A DNA stretch of 64,000 bases from Varanus komodoensis (GCF_004798865.1 NW_025336479.1:8262485-8326484); one strand, 5' to 3'. Shown: positions 14,446-27,724, counted from the stretch's first letter. Notes: generated by a model from the sequence alone, not told the origin. Program-made: numbers and translations.

Positions 14446-14503
14446 CCCTCTCCTCCTCCTCCTCCTTCTCCTCCTCCTCCTTTTCTTTCTTTCTTTCTTT
14501 CCC
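14446..14503 (+). repeat. (TCC)n/(TTTC)n microsatellite
   Basis: Polypyrimidine tract: interrupted tcc units, then tttc units. On the minus strand it encodes a run of Arg/Lys, an artefact. Confidence 0.95.
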
Positions 14504-15549
14504 TTTAGCAGATTATTTGAGGAAAGAGGCGTGCTAGTAGTGGCGACAGGAGAGATGCTGTTTGCACCCCCTGCGAAATCCTGTGAGTGAGGCAGGGCAA
14601 CTGCATCACAAGGCCCTCGCCTGGAGGCCACCCACACATCTCCAGGGGTCTTTTAAACTACTGCCCTGGATGGCTCGCCGTTCAGGCAATGCAGAACGCT
14701 TGACGTGGCTGCTTCGGGAAACCTCTGTGGAATTTTGCCTTGCTGAAGTGTCAGAACTTGGGTGCATTACTTGCTCCTTTCCATCCTCCCATCACTCATC
14801 ATCCCTTCCTCCTCTTTGTTGCTTTGCGATTCTTGTCTCCCATCGCTTCCTTTGCACAGTTATCCCCCCTGTTAGCACTTTGTTCAAAAATGTATGAACA
14901 TGAAAAAGGCAAGGTAGAAACCTCTTTGCTTCACCTTTAGGTATGTCACAGCTTTGCAGGAGAAAGCAATGGAAGAAAAGGGAAAGGGCATTGAATGTGA
15001 GGCCTCTGGACCACATCCAGCCTTCTGGCTTCCTGGGTGGCTCTGGCCCCCTTTCTACAAATATCAATCATTCTGGCTTCTGCACATTCCACACCCCATT
15101 TCTCATAAGTTTCCATTGCTGGCAGGAAGAACTTTTAAATGTGAAATGCTGGCATTTTGGCTCCACCCCTTTTGCCTTCAGCTCCACCCACCACTGGGAT
15201 GCAGCCCACGAAAGGGTCTCTAACCTGAAATTCAGACCTTGGGCTGAAAGCAGTCCAGAACCAATGGAAAGGTTGTTCGAGACCCCGTGCCTTGCAAACC
15301 AGGGACAATCCATGGCTGGCAGTCTTCCGGGGTGGCGCTCACATGGAAAGGGGTGGGCGCTCCCACTTAGAAGGCACTGGGTGAGCTCGCATGATTGCAG
15401 AAGAGTAAAAGACACCATAGTGGTGATCAGCATGGCCACTGCAGCGGCACAGAAGGGCTGCAAGTGGAAGATGCTGTTGTCCAGACCTCTCACAGACCAT
15501 GATGTTCTTGGAGTGAGGTAGGGTGATAAACGCCTCATCTGGACACATG

Positions 15550-15712
15550 AATTGTGGTTATTGAGCTAGATGGGAAATCAGGAGATCCAAGTTCCAGCCC
15601 CCACCTGGCCATGCAACTCACTGGGTGACTGTGGTCCAGTCCTACTTCACAGGGTTCTTGTGATGCTAATGTGGGTCTTAAAGGGCAGGTGATAATGTAA
15701 CAACAATTGCTA
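15550..15712 (+). mobile_element. tRNA-derived SINE (old)
   Basis: Head remnant (gtggttattgagctagatgg, gatccaagttccagccccc), then gcaactcactgggtgactgt ggtccagtc and acttcacagggttcttgtga. The 3' end is short and lacks the usual tail. It abuts the CR1 fragment immediately downstream. Confidence 0.75.
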
Positions 15713-15719
15713 TCATCAT

Positions 15720-16040
15720 CTTGAGAAGAGACTGAGAGAACTGGGCATGTTCAGCCTTGAGAAGAGGAGACTGAGGAGGGACATGGTATCCCTCTATAAG
15801 CACCTCAAAGGCTGTCACAAAGAAGAAGGTCGAGATCTCTTCTTGCTGATGCCAGAGTGCAGCACATGGAATAATCAAGTCAAGCTGCAACAACCCAGAT
15901 TCAGGCTGGACACCAGGAAAAGCTTCCTCACTGTCAGAGCAATATGAGAGTGGAACCAGCTGCCTAGTGAGGTGTGGGGCTCTCCCACACTAGAGACATT
16001 CAAGGTGAAACTGGACAGCATGGTGTAACTTGGTGTCCTG
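15720..16040 (+). mobile_element. CR1 LINE fragment, C-terminal end of the reverse-transcriptase ORF
   Basis: The plus strand reads LGMFSLEKRRLRRDMVSLYK, then LKGCHKEEGRDLF, then QPRFRLDTRKSFLTVRA. This is the well-known tail of CR1 ORF2 (amniote CR1 reads ...FSLEKRRLRGDLI.LYKYLKG, then RFRLDIRKNFFT). A TGA at about 15945 interrupts the frame, followed by EWNQLPSEVWGSPTLETFKV in the same frame. Both ends are truncated and the 3' UTR is largely missing. Old, non-autonomous relic. Confidence 0.88.
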
Positions 16041-19000
16041 CAACAGCAGCAGTGCGTAGACTGTATGCCTCTCCTCTACAATTTGTGGGCAGCTGAGCCA
16101 TGAAAAGCAGACAAGCTCCTAAGAAACCTCTGCTTTATCCCAGGAGGGCTTGCTTGGAGTGTACAAAGCAGAAGCAAGACTGAATCCCTGGGAGATGCCC
16201 TTCCTAGAGCCTGTAAAGAAAAGATGAGAATGGACGAGCCCCATGGAAGAGGTGCAGGAACACACTGGACAATGTTGCTGGGGTGGAGGAGCCAAACCAG
16301 GTGATGGGCGTCGTTGTTTTCAAGACCAGCCCCCACCACAAATCGCAGCCTCTGCAAAATTCCTTGGCACCTCGTAACTTTCAGGAGCTGCCCGTTCAGC
16401 AAGCTCCTGCTATTGTTTTCCACTGTTCCCAGCTACATCCTTGGCTCCATGCAGCTTGCTTCCGTGCCTTCGCTCTGTGGGATGCTGCCGATCCCAAATT
16501 CCTGCAGCCAAAGAACAGAGTTCGATTGCGGGACAGGACAGCACGTGCGGCTGCTACCGGCTCTCCCCTGTTTGCGAGGCTGAGGCATGCCAAGCATCTC
16601 GCAGCCTGCCGCTTTCTCCCCCCACCTGTCTCTCTGCCCCATGCCCGGGTGTCCGCTGTAATGGAAGCCTTGACATTCAGGCAGCCGGCTAAGCCCCGGC
16701 TGGGCACAGGCAGCCGTCTTTATTTGGGCGTGTGGCGCTTTGACCTCAGCGCCACACGCATCTTTTGACCAAAACAGTCTTGCCATTCCAGCTTCGCCAC
16801 TACAGAGGATCCTCCGAGTGGATCAGATGTTACAACCATAGTAAACAGAGCGGAGGGAGGGAAGCAGCGTGCTGGTCAGCCCTTTTTTTAGCTATGCCCT
16901 GGGAAGCAATATCAGAAGCATTCATCCTAACAAGGCGAGGTTTGCCTCCTGGGGCTGGCCAAGCCCACTCGGGGATCTGCAGTCCGCTTCCCCCAGAAGC
17001 CGTGTGGGTCTTGCCAATTCCGCCGGGGCGCTACCAGCGGTTTGTTCCTGGCCGCGTGCAGTGACTGTCTGCTTGTCAGAGCCCCAGCCAGCCACAGTTT
17101 GGAGTGGTGCTACAGGCCGAGCCAGGCTTCTGCAATAAAGTCCGTGTCTGCTAGAGGGGTCGGGCCAGCACATTGGTTCCAGCATCCTTTGTGAGGTGGG
17201 GGACGGTCAGATTTCCGAGCCAAATGGCAGCTTTAAAGGAACACGAGGCATGGTTGGCAGCATCTACAGCTTTCTGCTGCACCATCATTTGCTCTGCCAG
17301 AAAATTCTCACCAACTGGGGAAGGGGAAAATGAAAAGAGAAACCAAAGAACTTTTTATATGAAGTACTTACTGTGCACTTGTTATTACTGATTCACAATT
17401 ATTTACAGCTTCTTCAGATGATGTTGTGACCTTCCAATTTTGCTTCTACATCTACAAAGAACTTTTGGCAAGTGCTTTTAGAACAGGGAAAATGTTCTAA
17501 ATCTGTGGGAAGCCAGGCCATGCAAAGCAGAAATGAGACAGGCTACATGGGACAGTCGGTCCACTGTATCTATTTCAGTGTCATTGGAAAATTGAGAGCT
17601 GAGCTCTACCTTGAGTGTTTTCTTCCCGCATTTCTGCCACATAACCTCTAGGCAGCGCTGTGGTGCAGTGCTCCAGCACAAATATACCAATGGAAAAAGC
17701 ATCATCTTTCACTATACTTCAGTGTATATGTGCAAATTTGTCTGACATTCAAACAAACAAAAAGTTTAGAAGGCAGCTGCATGGGTTGGAGAGAATGGGT
17801 GTGTGGCCATTTGCTGCATCACGTTCAGTCACCTTCTAAAGATTTGGAGGTTTTGTTTTGTAACTGTTGCAAATATGTACATACAATTTAAGCCTGGGAA
17901 ATAAAAGAAAGTGAAATTCGTGCAAATTTAAAGCTGGGAACTAAATGGAGGGGAAATGTGCACACTTGCAGTAACTGATCTGAAAAAGAGCTATAAAAAG
18001 GGTGGGAATAAATACCTCCCATTGTTGGAGTACCTAGAGATTCAAAGAAGTGTTGGAAGGGTGGAGGGTATTGAGAAGTGCCAGTTCAGTGCTTAAAACA
18101 AGAGGATTAGATTCCCAAGCAGAGCGAGGGTCCCCACTGCTTATGGTGCAGGTTCACTCCTTTCATGCTTTCCCCATTTTCAGTGTTTCTGAATTGCACT
18201 GCTGGATCTTCTGCAAATGCATGCAAACCAGCCTTTGTGAAATCCCACCATGTCAGGTTTTTTGTGTGTTACCCACTTCCCTTCGGCACTCCCACAGACA
18301 GCTGCAAAGTGCAAGCACATGGACAAGGCTGGACTACACATATAGGATGTGAGAACGTGCATCCTTGCAAAAGGACACTAAAAAAGAGAAACGCTTGCGT
18401 ATTCCTGAAGCAACGAAAAGCAGTGGCGAATGAAAGGGATAGGAACCGGTGCTGGGGGAGGACTGGGGCAAGGGGACAGGGTGGGTTCTGCCACAAAGGC
18501 AGGCGGGAGACAAACTGGTGCTTGCTGGGGACTGAGGGGGAAGGAGAGGAAAGCAAGCCACGGCAAGTCCACCATCCAGCCGCTGCACCATGGGTTATTC
18601 AGCAAACAACTCAGCCACTGCGGCTCATTTACCAGGTGGCTCAGTGGGATGGGTGAACCCACCCCTGTCTCATGAGCAGCAGCAAAAAGGTGTGCTCTAG
18701 AGGCTGTACAGAAGGACCGTGAGAGGAAGCAGTGCAGCTAAAGCTACTGCAATGCGTGCTTTCTGGATGACATGTAAGGTACGGCTGGGCTGCCCAAGGC
18801 ACAGTTCTGGACTGCCTGGCTGCTCATGTGGTGACAGCTCTGTTCAGTCCAAAGCAGGCTGATGTCCATTTGCCTTAATGTGGCAGCGAGTAACATTAAG
18901 GAAGAAGAGGAACCTGCATTGCTCCTATGAAGTGCTTTCTGCTCTACAGTCTGAGCATAGCTACTTGAAGTTGGCTCCATTAGACAGTCTTGCATTCTTA

Positions 19001-19140
19001 AAGGACATTAATTCTTTCCCACTGAAGGTTTTCTTTTCTCTATCAAGACCATAAACTTCAGCAGAATTATGTACAGATCATTGTATATGTTACCCAAAAG
19101 GTTATAGCCAAATGGCTGGAGGTGTTTCCATTTGTGTTGC
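16041..19140. other. No gene recognised
   Basis: Unique DNA. 16.44-17.15 kb is richer in G+C and CpG and opens frames on both strands, but none shows splice signals with consistent phase. Nothing else is seen. Confidence 0.45.
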
Positions 19141-19145
19141 TGTTG

Positions 19146-19362
19146 TTGTTTTATTACATTTTGTTTCTATCCTGCCTTTTTCCCTTTCAAAAGATGCCTG
19201 AGGTGGTTTACATAGTCCTCCTCCTCTTCATTTCATTCTCACAACAACCCTGTGAGGTGGGTTAGGCTGAGAGTGAGTGACTGGCCCGGATTCATGGCTA
19301 AGAGGAGACTAGAACTGGGGTCCCAAATCCAATATTCTAGCCACCATACCACAATGGTTTGT
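19146..19362 (-). mobile_element. tRNA-derived SINE (old)
   Basis: The plus strand shows tttctatcctgcctttttcc at one end, acaacaaccctgtgaggtgg gttaggctga in the middle and a degraded tRNA-like head (gaactggggtcccaaatcca, ccaccataccaca) at the other. Orientation is minus. Confidence 0.8.
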
Positions 19363-19918
19363 AATTTCAAGAAGAAGCCCAGAAAGTTCATAGAGTAAGC
19401 AACATTACAGAAATGTAAGATAATGAAAAGAAATGTAATACCTTGACCTATCAAAAGAAAGCAACATGAGAAATAAATCAAGCCAATCTAAATCTCACTC
19501 CAGTAAAAAAATAAATTGGAACAGAAGAGAAATTTTGTAGCAGTATGAAACACCAGCAAAAAATGCGGATTTATTATGCTATTTCTTTAGTTGCAATTCA
19601 GCCAAACCTTTAATTTTGTTAAGTAGTCAAAGCTATAAAAATTACAAAGGGAAGACTTTGTATCTCAAAATGTTACGATTCCATTTCACTGTATAGCCTA
19701 TAACAGATGTTTTCACACAGGCACTTTTAAAAGCTCCAGATGCCCCTTTGCTGCGACTTTATTCAAAGCAGAAGCTGCGCTCACAGAAATGACCTCATTC
19801 TGTATGGATAACTTGCTGGTAGTGCCAGCAGTTCACTGGTCCTCATGAGCAGACACTTCTGCCCCACCCCTACCCCCGTCGTGCTCGGAGAAACGGCGCG
19901 CCAGCCCGGGAAGGTGCC

Positions 19919-19945
19919 AGTCCTCCTCCTCCTCCTCCTCCTCCT
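19919..19945 (+). repeat. (CTC)n microsatellite
   Basis: Nine trinucleotide units, uninterrupted. Confidence 0.95.
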
Positions 19946-21269
19946 CTGTGACTCACCGTCACTCTCTGGAACTGCTGCATCATGGAGAAGGGAGAACTTC
20001 CGTCACCAGCTGCCTGACAAAGGCTCACAGGACGTGCCCTGCGGTTGTACTCAGGCACTCAGCAGCTCGTCTTCTTCATTTCTGACTGTTCTTCCTAGGT
20101 GGACTGGAAATGCTAGGCATGAATCCTTGTTCTTGAATAAATGGGTGGAAATATAAACTTGGGCGGTGATTCAAACTTTAAACTAACCTCAAGCTAATCC
20201 CAAAGCTCTATTTTTGGACCAAGGTTCTTCATTTGCATAAACCTGTTCAAATAAATAGGAGGTGTAGTAGCAGTTGTACACAGCCATCCCCACCCCTACC
20301 CCACAAACCTCCTACCTACGGTAACAGTGAAAGCCACAGCTTACCCAAGCACTGCACAAAATTATTAACTCCTAACCTCATAAATACGAATAGGAGAGAG
20401 AGAAATGCAAACTCAAGAACCCACAGTCACTTGTGATTTAAACTTTGCAGACACATGTCTGTGCCATGAGAAAAAGGATGTTGAAACAATGCTTTTTGTC
20501 TCAGCCAGTCTCATTGGGGTTGGCCTGAAATGTGTTCCTCTAAAGCCTTCTTGCTGGCAGATTTTCAAGTCGCAAGTTAGGCAAATGGTAGCATAGACAG
20601 AGCATGGCTGCCTCCACTGTTCAGAGGCCAGAGTTCATCTTCAGGTATTACACTAAGTATTATATCGCTATTATAATTCAATATACATATATATTATATG
20701 CATTAGATAGCTGTGCAATTCCAACCTAAGAGGCCAAAGTATATAAAAAGCTTCTACCATATGGGAAGTGATCCCAAAGATCCCAAATGTATCAGATTAA
20801 AGATGGGTATTCTCACTTCCACCATGGGCTGGTGGCTGAAGCTCAGTCTAAACGTGCCATACAGTGAGGCAGGAACAAGAACGTAATGGAATATGCACCT
20901 CACTTCCTAAAAATGGGAGACGTTTCAGGTGTGCAGCACTCACCTGCGTTTGATTTTCCAGCATCAGTGCAGCCCCTGCTGTTGCCTCCAATTTCAGACT
21001 GGAGAAAACAGTGGGGATGCCGCAAGGGAAGTGGGAGCCGAGTCCTGGGACTTGCCCAGGCAGGGAAGAGTGGCCGCTAACCGCCATGCAGGGGCTCCCA
21101 GTGCGCAGGCTGGCCTGCATCCCTACTGCTTTCTCCAGTCTGAGATCAGAGGTAACAGCAAAAGTTTGGCTGCTTGCACACAGCAGCTAGTGAATCCCCA
21201 CTGTTTCCTCCTTGCTTTCATCAGAGATAAAAATGAGGAAGATCATGGAGCCCAGGCCTACCCGCTGGG

Positions 21270-21496
21270 ATAAGAGCGTGGAACTGGGACTCAGGCAACC
21301 TGGACTCCAAACCCCTCTCAGACGTGGAGCCAACTGGGTGACTTTGGGTCAGTCACAGACTCGGTCCAGCCTACCTCACAGGGTTGTTGTTGTGCGAATA
21401 GAATTGAAGACAGGAGGAGGAGAATGCTGTAAGCTGCTTTGAGTTCCTTAGAGAGAGAGAGAGAGAAGGCAGGATATAAATCTAATAAATAAATAT
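21270..21496 (+). mobile_element. tRNA-derived SINE
   Basis: Same family as the copy at 56.1-56.4 kb. The diverged tRNA-like head contains ggaactgggactcaggcaac ctggactcc, followed by gtgactttgggtcagtcaca, ctacctcacagggttgttgt, a GA repeat and gcaggatataaatctaataa ataaata. The 5' end of the head is eroded. Confidence 0.85.
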
Positions 21497-21889
21497 GGGC
21501 CAGACTGGGGCATCCAACGGGCTGTAGGCTCTGCACCTCTGCTCAAAGAGAAGCAGGACGTCTAACCTCATGTGCCTCTGGACAGGTCTGTTCATCCACA
21601 AATCCCACAGACCGATTTTTGAGTCAACGTGCTTAGAATCAGGGCATATTCTGCCCAAAGTCAGATCCTGGGCATGGCTAGGAACAGGCTGGCTGTGGGG
21701 CGTTGTTTAAAAAAAATGCCATCCGTGCTGGGCAACACAAAGCACTTATGTCTATGCGAAGAGCTATAAACACGCTCTTTCACACTTGCAGAGCTGGAAA
21801 AATGTATAAAGATCTATTTTTGCCTCCTCCACCTCGCCCACTCCGAGCATTAACATCATACCAATCTCCTACCGAGGCAGAGCGGTCCT

Positions 21890-22560
21890 TGGGATGTGGA
21901 ACGGTGGCAGTCCATCCACCCGGGCCGGGGGGAGGACGGCCAGCGCGGCAGCCGGACGGGCTGTGACAGTGCTTTCCAGCTGCCGTCCCCCTCACGCCTC
22001 CCCCGGCGTGGCCAGAAGCAAGGCCACAGCGAGGCAGGCTTGCGCCAAAGGGCAGGCTCCCTTTTGTTTCTGGAAGGGTGTCTCCTCTGGAACTTGCATG
22101 AAATTGGCAAGCACGGGACCATTTTGAAAGCGGCATTTGGAATGGATCTTGAGGCTCGTGGGGCTTTTTGGTCGTAAAAAATACAGTGGCGGAGGGCTGC
22201 TGGCTTGGAAAACGGAGCCTGGTGACAGTGGCTTCTGGTGCTGCTTCCGGAGGGCCCATGGCCAGTGCGTGAGGTGTGGAGGGGACGCCGCCTGGCCAAG
22301 GCGCTCCATTCCTAGAGGCCCCGTGCGGCCGCCAGCCGCATCCCCTTCTGCACCATTCGGCTGCCAAGCCTGGTGGGGAAGAGGGTCAGTTGCACGGGGC
22401 TGGCTGGGAACGGAGCCTGCTGCAGCCACGGCGACCACAACAGCCTTTGCAAGGCTGGACCAAGCTCGGGAGGAAGTCCAGGAACACCAGTGAGACGGAT
22501 TCCTCCGGCGCTCGTCCAACCCTAGTGCCTGCTGCAGTTCTGCCTCTCTGTCGCCGTTGC
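21890..22560. promoter_or_regulatory. Weak CpG island
   Basis: By eye this stretch has about 60% G+C and dozens of CpGs, at well over half the expected frequency, unlike the CpG-poor flanks. Long frames open on both strands here are a by-product of low A/T content. No exon with convincing splice sites was found. It could be a promoter of a transcript not otherwise visible, or simply GC-rich unique DNA. Confidence 0.4.
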
Positions 22561-22964
22561 CTGGGCTGGAGCAAGAGGTGGATGAGCGAGACAAGGGGGG
22601 GCAGCAGCAGGGAGGAGATCTGGAAGGCGCTTGGCCACTGCTAGCCATGCAGCCGGCCCAGGGGGCTTCCTCTGCCGCCTTCTGTGCATCTGCCCAGCAC
22701 CAGGGATGGACAGGAGGTGTGGGTGTCCTTCGCTTAGCCTGCGCCATGTCAGGATTTCAGAAGCAGCTGGAGCAGAAGGGAGAGCAGCACTGCTTCTCCG
22801 AAGAAGAAAAATCGGCCACAACTGGAGCATGGCCAGAAGTCCTTGCCTTTAATCCCGTGTGTGTAGAGAAGAACAAGCTCTGCTTACTCAGTGATGACCA
22901 CGAGGGGGGGAGGACTCTGGCCATGCTCAGAGACCTTTCATTATCTCCCACGGCTCATTTGCCG

Positions 22965-23043
22965 TGATCCTAGCCTACCTCATGACAGCCCTGTGAGGAA
23001 TGCCAGGCTGAGCGAGAGCGACTGCTCCAAGGTCACCCAGTAA
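22965..23043 (-). mobile_element. Fragment of tRNA-derived SINE
   Basis: Only the SINE body remains: tagcctacctcatgacagcc ctgtgagg and ccaaggtcacccagtaac. Both ends are missing. Confidence 0.6.
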
Positions 23044-23639
23044 CTGTTGTGGTTCACTTCATGTTCCAGGACATTTAGACTTGGAAAGCAGGCCGAAGGC
23101 TGCGGCTGGAATGTGCGGATCACATTTCAGAGGGCAGGAGGCCTGTCTGTGATGCTGCGAAACCCATCAGCAGGGCAGGCTGGGGCTGCGGGGTTTTCTC
23201 CAGCATCTTCCCATGCATCCCACATGCCACGGTACCATCTGGGGAGGGCTTTGGCGCAGGAGTTCCGGGACCAAGCGGGGAAATGCACAGCCCCCCCCCC
23301 CCCAGTGCAGCGGGACCGGGCGCGCAACACGCTTAAGCAGATGGAGTAATGCACCCTGGCAGCTAAAAGGGCGCAGCAGGAACCGGGGAGGAAGGAGAAC
23401 GGCCTAAGGGCACCACTGACAGGAGAACACACCAGGCTGCCGCATGACGCTGCAAGCAGTGGCTTTTCAGAGACAGGCGTGGGACATCCTCTCTCCATGC
23501 AACGAGGCCTGGGGGTGCGGGGGGGATATTGCCTTGCAGCAAGCAGCTGCTGGCTGGGCTGGCCAGTTTTCCACTCCCATGCAGAACTCATGGCTGGTTG
23601 AGTGTGAAACCAGAACAGCGGAGGGTGGGGGGTGGACGT

Positions 23640-23670
23640 GAGCGAGAGCGAGAGCGAGAGCGAGAGCGAG

Positions 23671-23708
<38 letters not shown>
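23640..23708 (+). repeat. Compound (GAGCGA)n/(GA)n microsatellite
   Basis: Seven or so hexamer units gagcga pass directly into a pure GA run. In one frame it encodes an Arg-Glu repeat, which is not evidence of a gene. Confidence 0.95.
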
Positions 23709-23711
<3 letters not shown>

Positions 23712-25130
23712 AAACTAAATAGTCACAAAATGTTGTCTGACTAGTTGCAAGGGGACTGTGTTTCCTGATGTTCATCACTCACCATTGTTTTTAGACGTGG
23801 CTGTCCCACAAAAGAGGGGAGCAGGGTGTTAAAATATTGGTTTGAGACTCAAAGAAATTCCCAACAGGAGGCCTGTCATATTATGGATGAATGGTGCTGG
23901 ATCCAGATTTAGGCATGTGCAACCAAGCTGGCAGAAAGAGGCTTCCCCACCTCCTCCTGCTCACTGCAGCCCCTCAGCCCCCCTACCCAGAGAGTCAGGG
24001 AACCCTGCTGGGCAGGGAGAGGCGTGGTGTGGCAGGAAGGGGTCCCCCCCAGACGGAGCAGGGGCACCTTCTTTGCAAGGAAGACAGGTCCTGGGCTGTG
24101 GCTGACAGGCTCACCTTCCAATTCCCAAAATATGAAGGCGCAAGCCACTAAAGCTGCCTGTGGCCCTCTGAACTGAGAGGCAATGTGGGGCAGGAGGAGC
24201 GTGGAGGTGGCGGGCTTCCCATCCTGCAAAGCAGCCAGATGGCCCATTTTGGCCATTTACTCGCGTGCTTCAGCAGGGAGGGAAGGAGGCAGAGGTGCTG
24301 GCCCCCTCCCCTCCCTGACCACCCACCCAGCAGACCGCTCCCTAGCCCCCTTCTCTGAAGTCGCTCTTACAACCTTGAAGAAGCAGTCAATGCATCTCCC
24401 CCCTGCACGCACACACACCGGAATGGGGGGGGGGGGGGGGCGGGGTAGAAGTTTCTGCCCTTGGAGACAAGACTCCAAGCCCTCTAGACCCTGCCTGGGG
24501 GACACAGGGTCGCTTTGTCCAGCTGCAACCAATGCCTGTTCAAACAGAAAAAAGGTCCCTCAATGTCTGGCTGGGTCATGTGGGCACTTGTAGGGTGTTT
24601 TTCCTCTCTAAACAGCCATAGGAATACACCTAAAAACCGTAAAAGGGGAATGGAGCCCTCAATTCCATTGCATGATAAAAATTCTGAGCTGCCTCAAAAC
24701 TTGCTGTAACTTTTTCTTGGATTTAATTTACTCAGGCGTAGATGCAACGTGTTGAAACCTCTAAGGAGCTGCAGGGCTCTCCAAGGATCAGCTGCATTCT
24801 GGAGATCAGTGATGGCCCTCTAAAATTAACACAAAACATAACATGTAATAGCTGGCAATGTTGTCCCTAATTCTTCAGACACAGAAGAATCCCTTCTCTC
24901 TTACCAGGACAGATGCCAATCCCTCTTTTAAAAATATTATCCATCCTTCCAGCACCCTGGAGCAGGGCTGAGCAACAGATTCAGGTAAGCCAATTCCATT
25001 TGGACTGAAGTTGGTGGAGATCCCTACAGAACTAAATCCTAGCCCAGAATAAGGCACCACGCCAACTTCTTGTCTCCCCAAAGAGGCACAAAATAGCACC
25101 TTTCTTTGGTTTTGGTTCGGGAAAGGGTGC

Positions 25131-25148
25131 GGGGGGGGGGGGGGGGGG
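25131..25148 (+). repeat. Poly(G) tract (18 G)
   Basis: One of several long G or C homopolymers in the window; others lie at 10461-10472, 14052-14067 (C), 24425-24440, 26583-26595 and 61214-61230. Each could form a G-quadruplex, and each is prone to length error in assembly. Confidence 0.95.
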
Positions 25149-25568
25149 TTTGCTGACAGCTGAAGCTTCTAATCCTAGAGCACGTTTACCAGGGAATCCA
25201 ATTGCTGTGCTTTGGGGGAAGCACAAAGATGGGACGAAGAAAAGGCCAGTCTTTTCATGGCTTCCCTATGAAAAGGCTGCAGATTGACTTCCAAGCATCA
25301 TAGCTCTATAACCCCTGAATCGATCCTTCTGAAATGTGACAGGCTTCTTGCTTGATGCATGCCATTTTCTAGGATACGTGACATTTTTGCAAGACTTGAT
25401 TGACAAACCATGGGAGAAGGGTTGGGATGGAAACAGGTGGAAGTCAGTCACAGGAACCACTGTTCCTATCTTTCTGAAAGTTGGCAGGTTCATTCCTTAG
25501 GGAGAACTCTAGGTTGCTTGCAACTTTCAGAGCAATAGTTCCCAAGAAACATCACCATCACCATTTTC

Positions 25569-25785
25569 CATTTATTCCTCACCCTTCTTCTTCTTCCAAG
25601 GAACTTGAGGCAGCTGTTGCTCTCCATTTTATCCTCACAGCACTAGTGCAGTGAGGAAGGTTAGGCTGAGATGGAGCGACTAGGCCCAGGTCACCCAGCA
25701 AGCTCCATGGCTGAGCAAGGAGCAGAGCCCACATCTGAGTCCCAGCCCTGCACTTGAACCACAAGGTGCACTGGGGCCACTGGTC
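25569..25785 (-). mobile_element. tRNA-derived SINE (old)
   Basis: Contains tttatcctcacagcactagt gcagtgaggaaggttaggct, then cccaggtcacccagcaagct ccatggctgag and a head remnant (gagcagagcccacatctgag tcc). Orientation is minus. Confidence 0.78.
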
Positions 25786-27724
25786 TTGGAATCTCCACCC
25801 AATTCTGTCCAAACAGTTCAAGTTTTCAGCAGTTTCCTCTAAAAACTTCAAAATAGGAAGGGGCTTACTACAGAACCTATTTCTCGGGCAGCTGGCAGAC
25901 ATAATCCCCTCCTGAGGGTCTGCTGTGCCTGCAACTCTCACCCAATTTTGTGCAAGAGAAAAAAACTGTAGCTGTTTTTTCCCATGATAGTCCATGGGAA
26001 GGATAAAACACAGCTCAGCTCTGGCCCACCAGCACCTTTAAGCAGACAACTCCAAATCTGTGCATGGAAAGCAGCCCCTTTTCTGAAGCAGGGCAGGAGC
26101 TGAGGCAAGAGCACCTACATGCCCACTATCCCAGGAGGAGGTCACAGAATCGTGGCAAACGGCATTTTCCAAGCCGGGCAAACTCCGCACCCTGAATCAG
26201 CATGACGGTTCTGAACACGGGCACCACACGCCATGGCTCCCGGCTTCTCCTTTACAGCATCCCACTGCTCCAACGGCACGATATTAAAAGCACAACTTGG
26301 CTGGTTAAAATGCAGACTATGCTCCCTTTCCTGCAGGTCACCTTTTGTCTGCCTCGGCACGTGCTGTGTGCAAACCAGACCATGTTGTCGTTAGTGTAAA
26401 ATTAGTCCATCTATCACTTCAACAAGGCAAGCGGCACCTGGAACTTGTCAGAGCACCAACAGAAACACGGGGATTCAATCTGCTCGGCTGGAGCACAATG
26501 GGGCTCCTTTACAGAGGTAGTGAGCGGGGCCTCAGGATTTGCAATGAGCCAGTGGGCAGCCATAAAAGGATTGCTGACTATTGGGGGGGGGGGGGAGAGA
26601 GAGAGAGAGATTTCTGATTAACTCTTTGCTCTCCACTGCTCATTTATCACTAAAGCCAGATGTTGGATTACAGTGGAAGGCTGAATTTCTTTCTCTTGGG
26701 TGGGGACAGATCAATCAGAACCCCCCTCCCTGGCCGAAAGTAAGGACACACACAAATATTAAAGGAAAGCCAATATTTTCAGGTGGTATTCCTCAAAGTC
26801 GCTGACTAATATAAGAACTGCTGGCAAAAGGCAGAGGAAGCCCCATTTTAAACTCTTCCTTCATAACACGAAGACCTTTGTGTTACCTGTGTGTAACAGA
26901 TTTGACCTTTCTTTTTTTTAGAACTTCTTTAATCAGTTCTTGGAAATGGCATATGCATTAAACAAACACAGTCAACCTGAGTTTTATTTCACAAATAATA
27001 ATTTAGCTGATCAACACACATACACACATTCACACTCTGTAGACTGTATAGTCCACTATTACGTATGTGAGAGGACACATATTTAAAATAATCCGAATGC
27101 AACTCTTTTCTCCTAAGGGAATTTTATAAAAGAGAAGAATGGAAATCATACTTTTTCCGTCATGACTATTTTGATGGCTGGGCACTTGGGTTTTCCAACT
27201 AATTCAGATATTACCACAAGCTTCCATGTTTTATTAATCTCATTGTGTCAAGATGGGGCTGTTTTTCCTCTAAGCCTATACATTATTGGAAAACAGGAAA
27301 AAAAAGAAGCAGCAGCAGACCCCTATAATGAAAAGTCCCCTTATTTGCCTCCATTGTATGAAATACAATAAGCTTTGGAGTTTTCACCAACAATCTTACA
27401 ACTCAAGGAACTTGGGTTACAGAAATCCCCAACTCTCCACTGAGGAAGATGGAATGGTTGGTCTGAGACAGGTGGCTTTTCCTGCGCTCTCCTTGTGCCC
27501 GCAGGCAGTGCTGCAGCGTCTGGTCCAAGCACCCAGAGCGGGGCTTTGGGGCAGAGTCCAGAAGCGCCCTCAAAGTAATGCACTTGGGCCCCTCACGCGT
27601 GTGTGTGTCTGTGTGCGCGCACGTGCATGGGGAGAGGGGTAAGTGCAGAGTCACAACTGACCTAGCTTCACCATTGAGAGCACAGTCCCAAGGGGATTCT
27701 TTCTACCCAAATGTTCTTATTCTT

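Larger units (their letters stand above)
8040..15545. other. No gene recognised
   Basis: Repeat-poor unique DNA with scattered simple repeats (listed separately). The 8.42-8.66 kb segment is mildly CpG-rich. 10.06-10.2 kb holds a weak inverted 'acaagccatg' repeat like that at 2.2 kb. The longest frame (14943-15521) reads as chance. Confidence 0.5.

Noticed and set aside
14943-15521. 192-codon open frame on the plus strand
   Set aside because: The translation has no domain-like segment, and the minus strand is also open over much of the stretch.
21992-22747. 251-codon open frame on the minus strand
   Set aside because: It lies in GC-rich DNA where stops are rare. The opposite strand and other frames are equally open, the translation is Pro/Ser/Ala/Arg-rich and no splice or start context supports it.
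23640-23744. Arg-Glu repeat protein
   Set aside because: Produced entirely by the GAGCGA/GA microsatellite.
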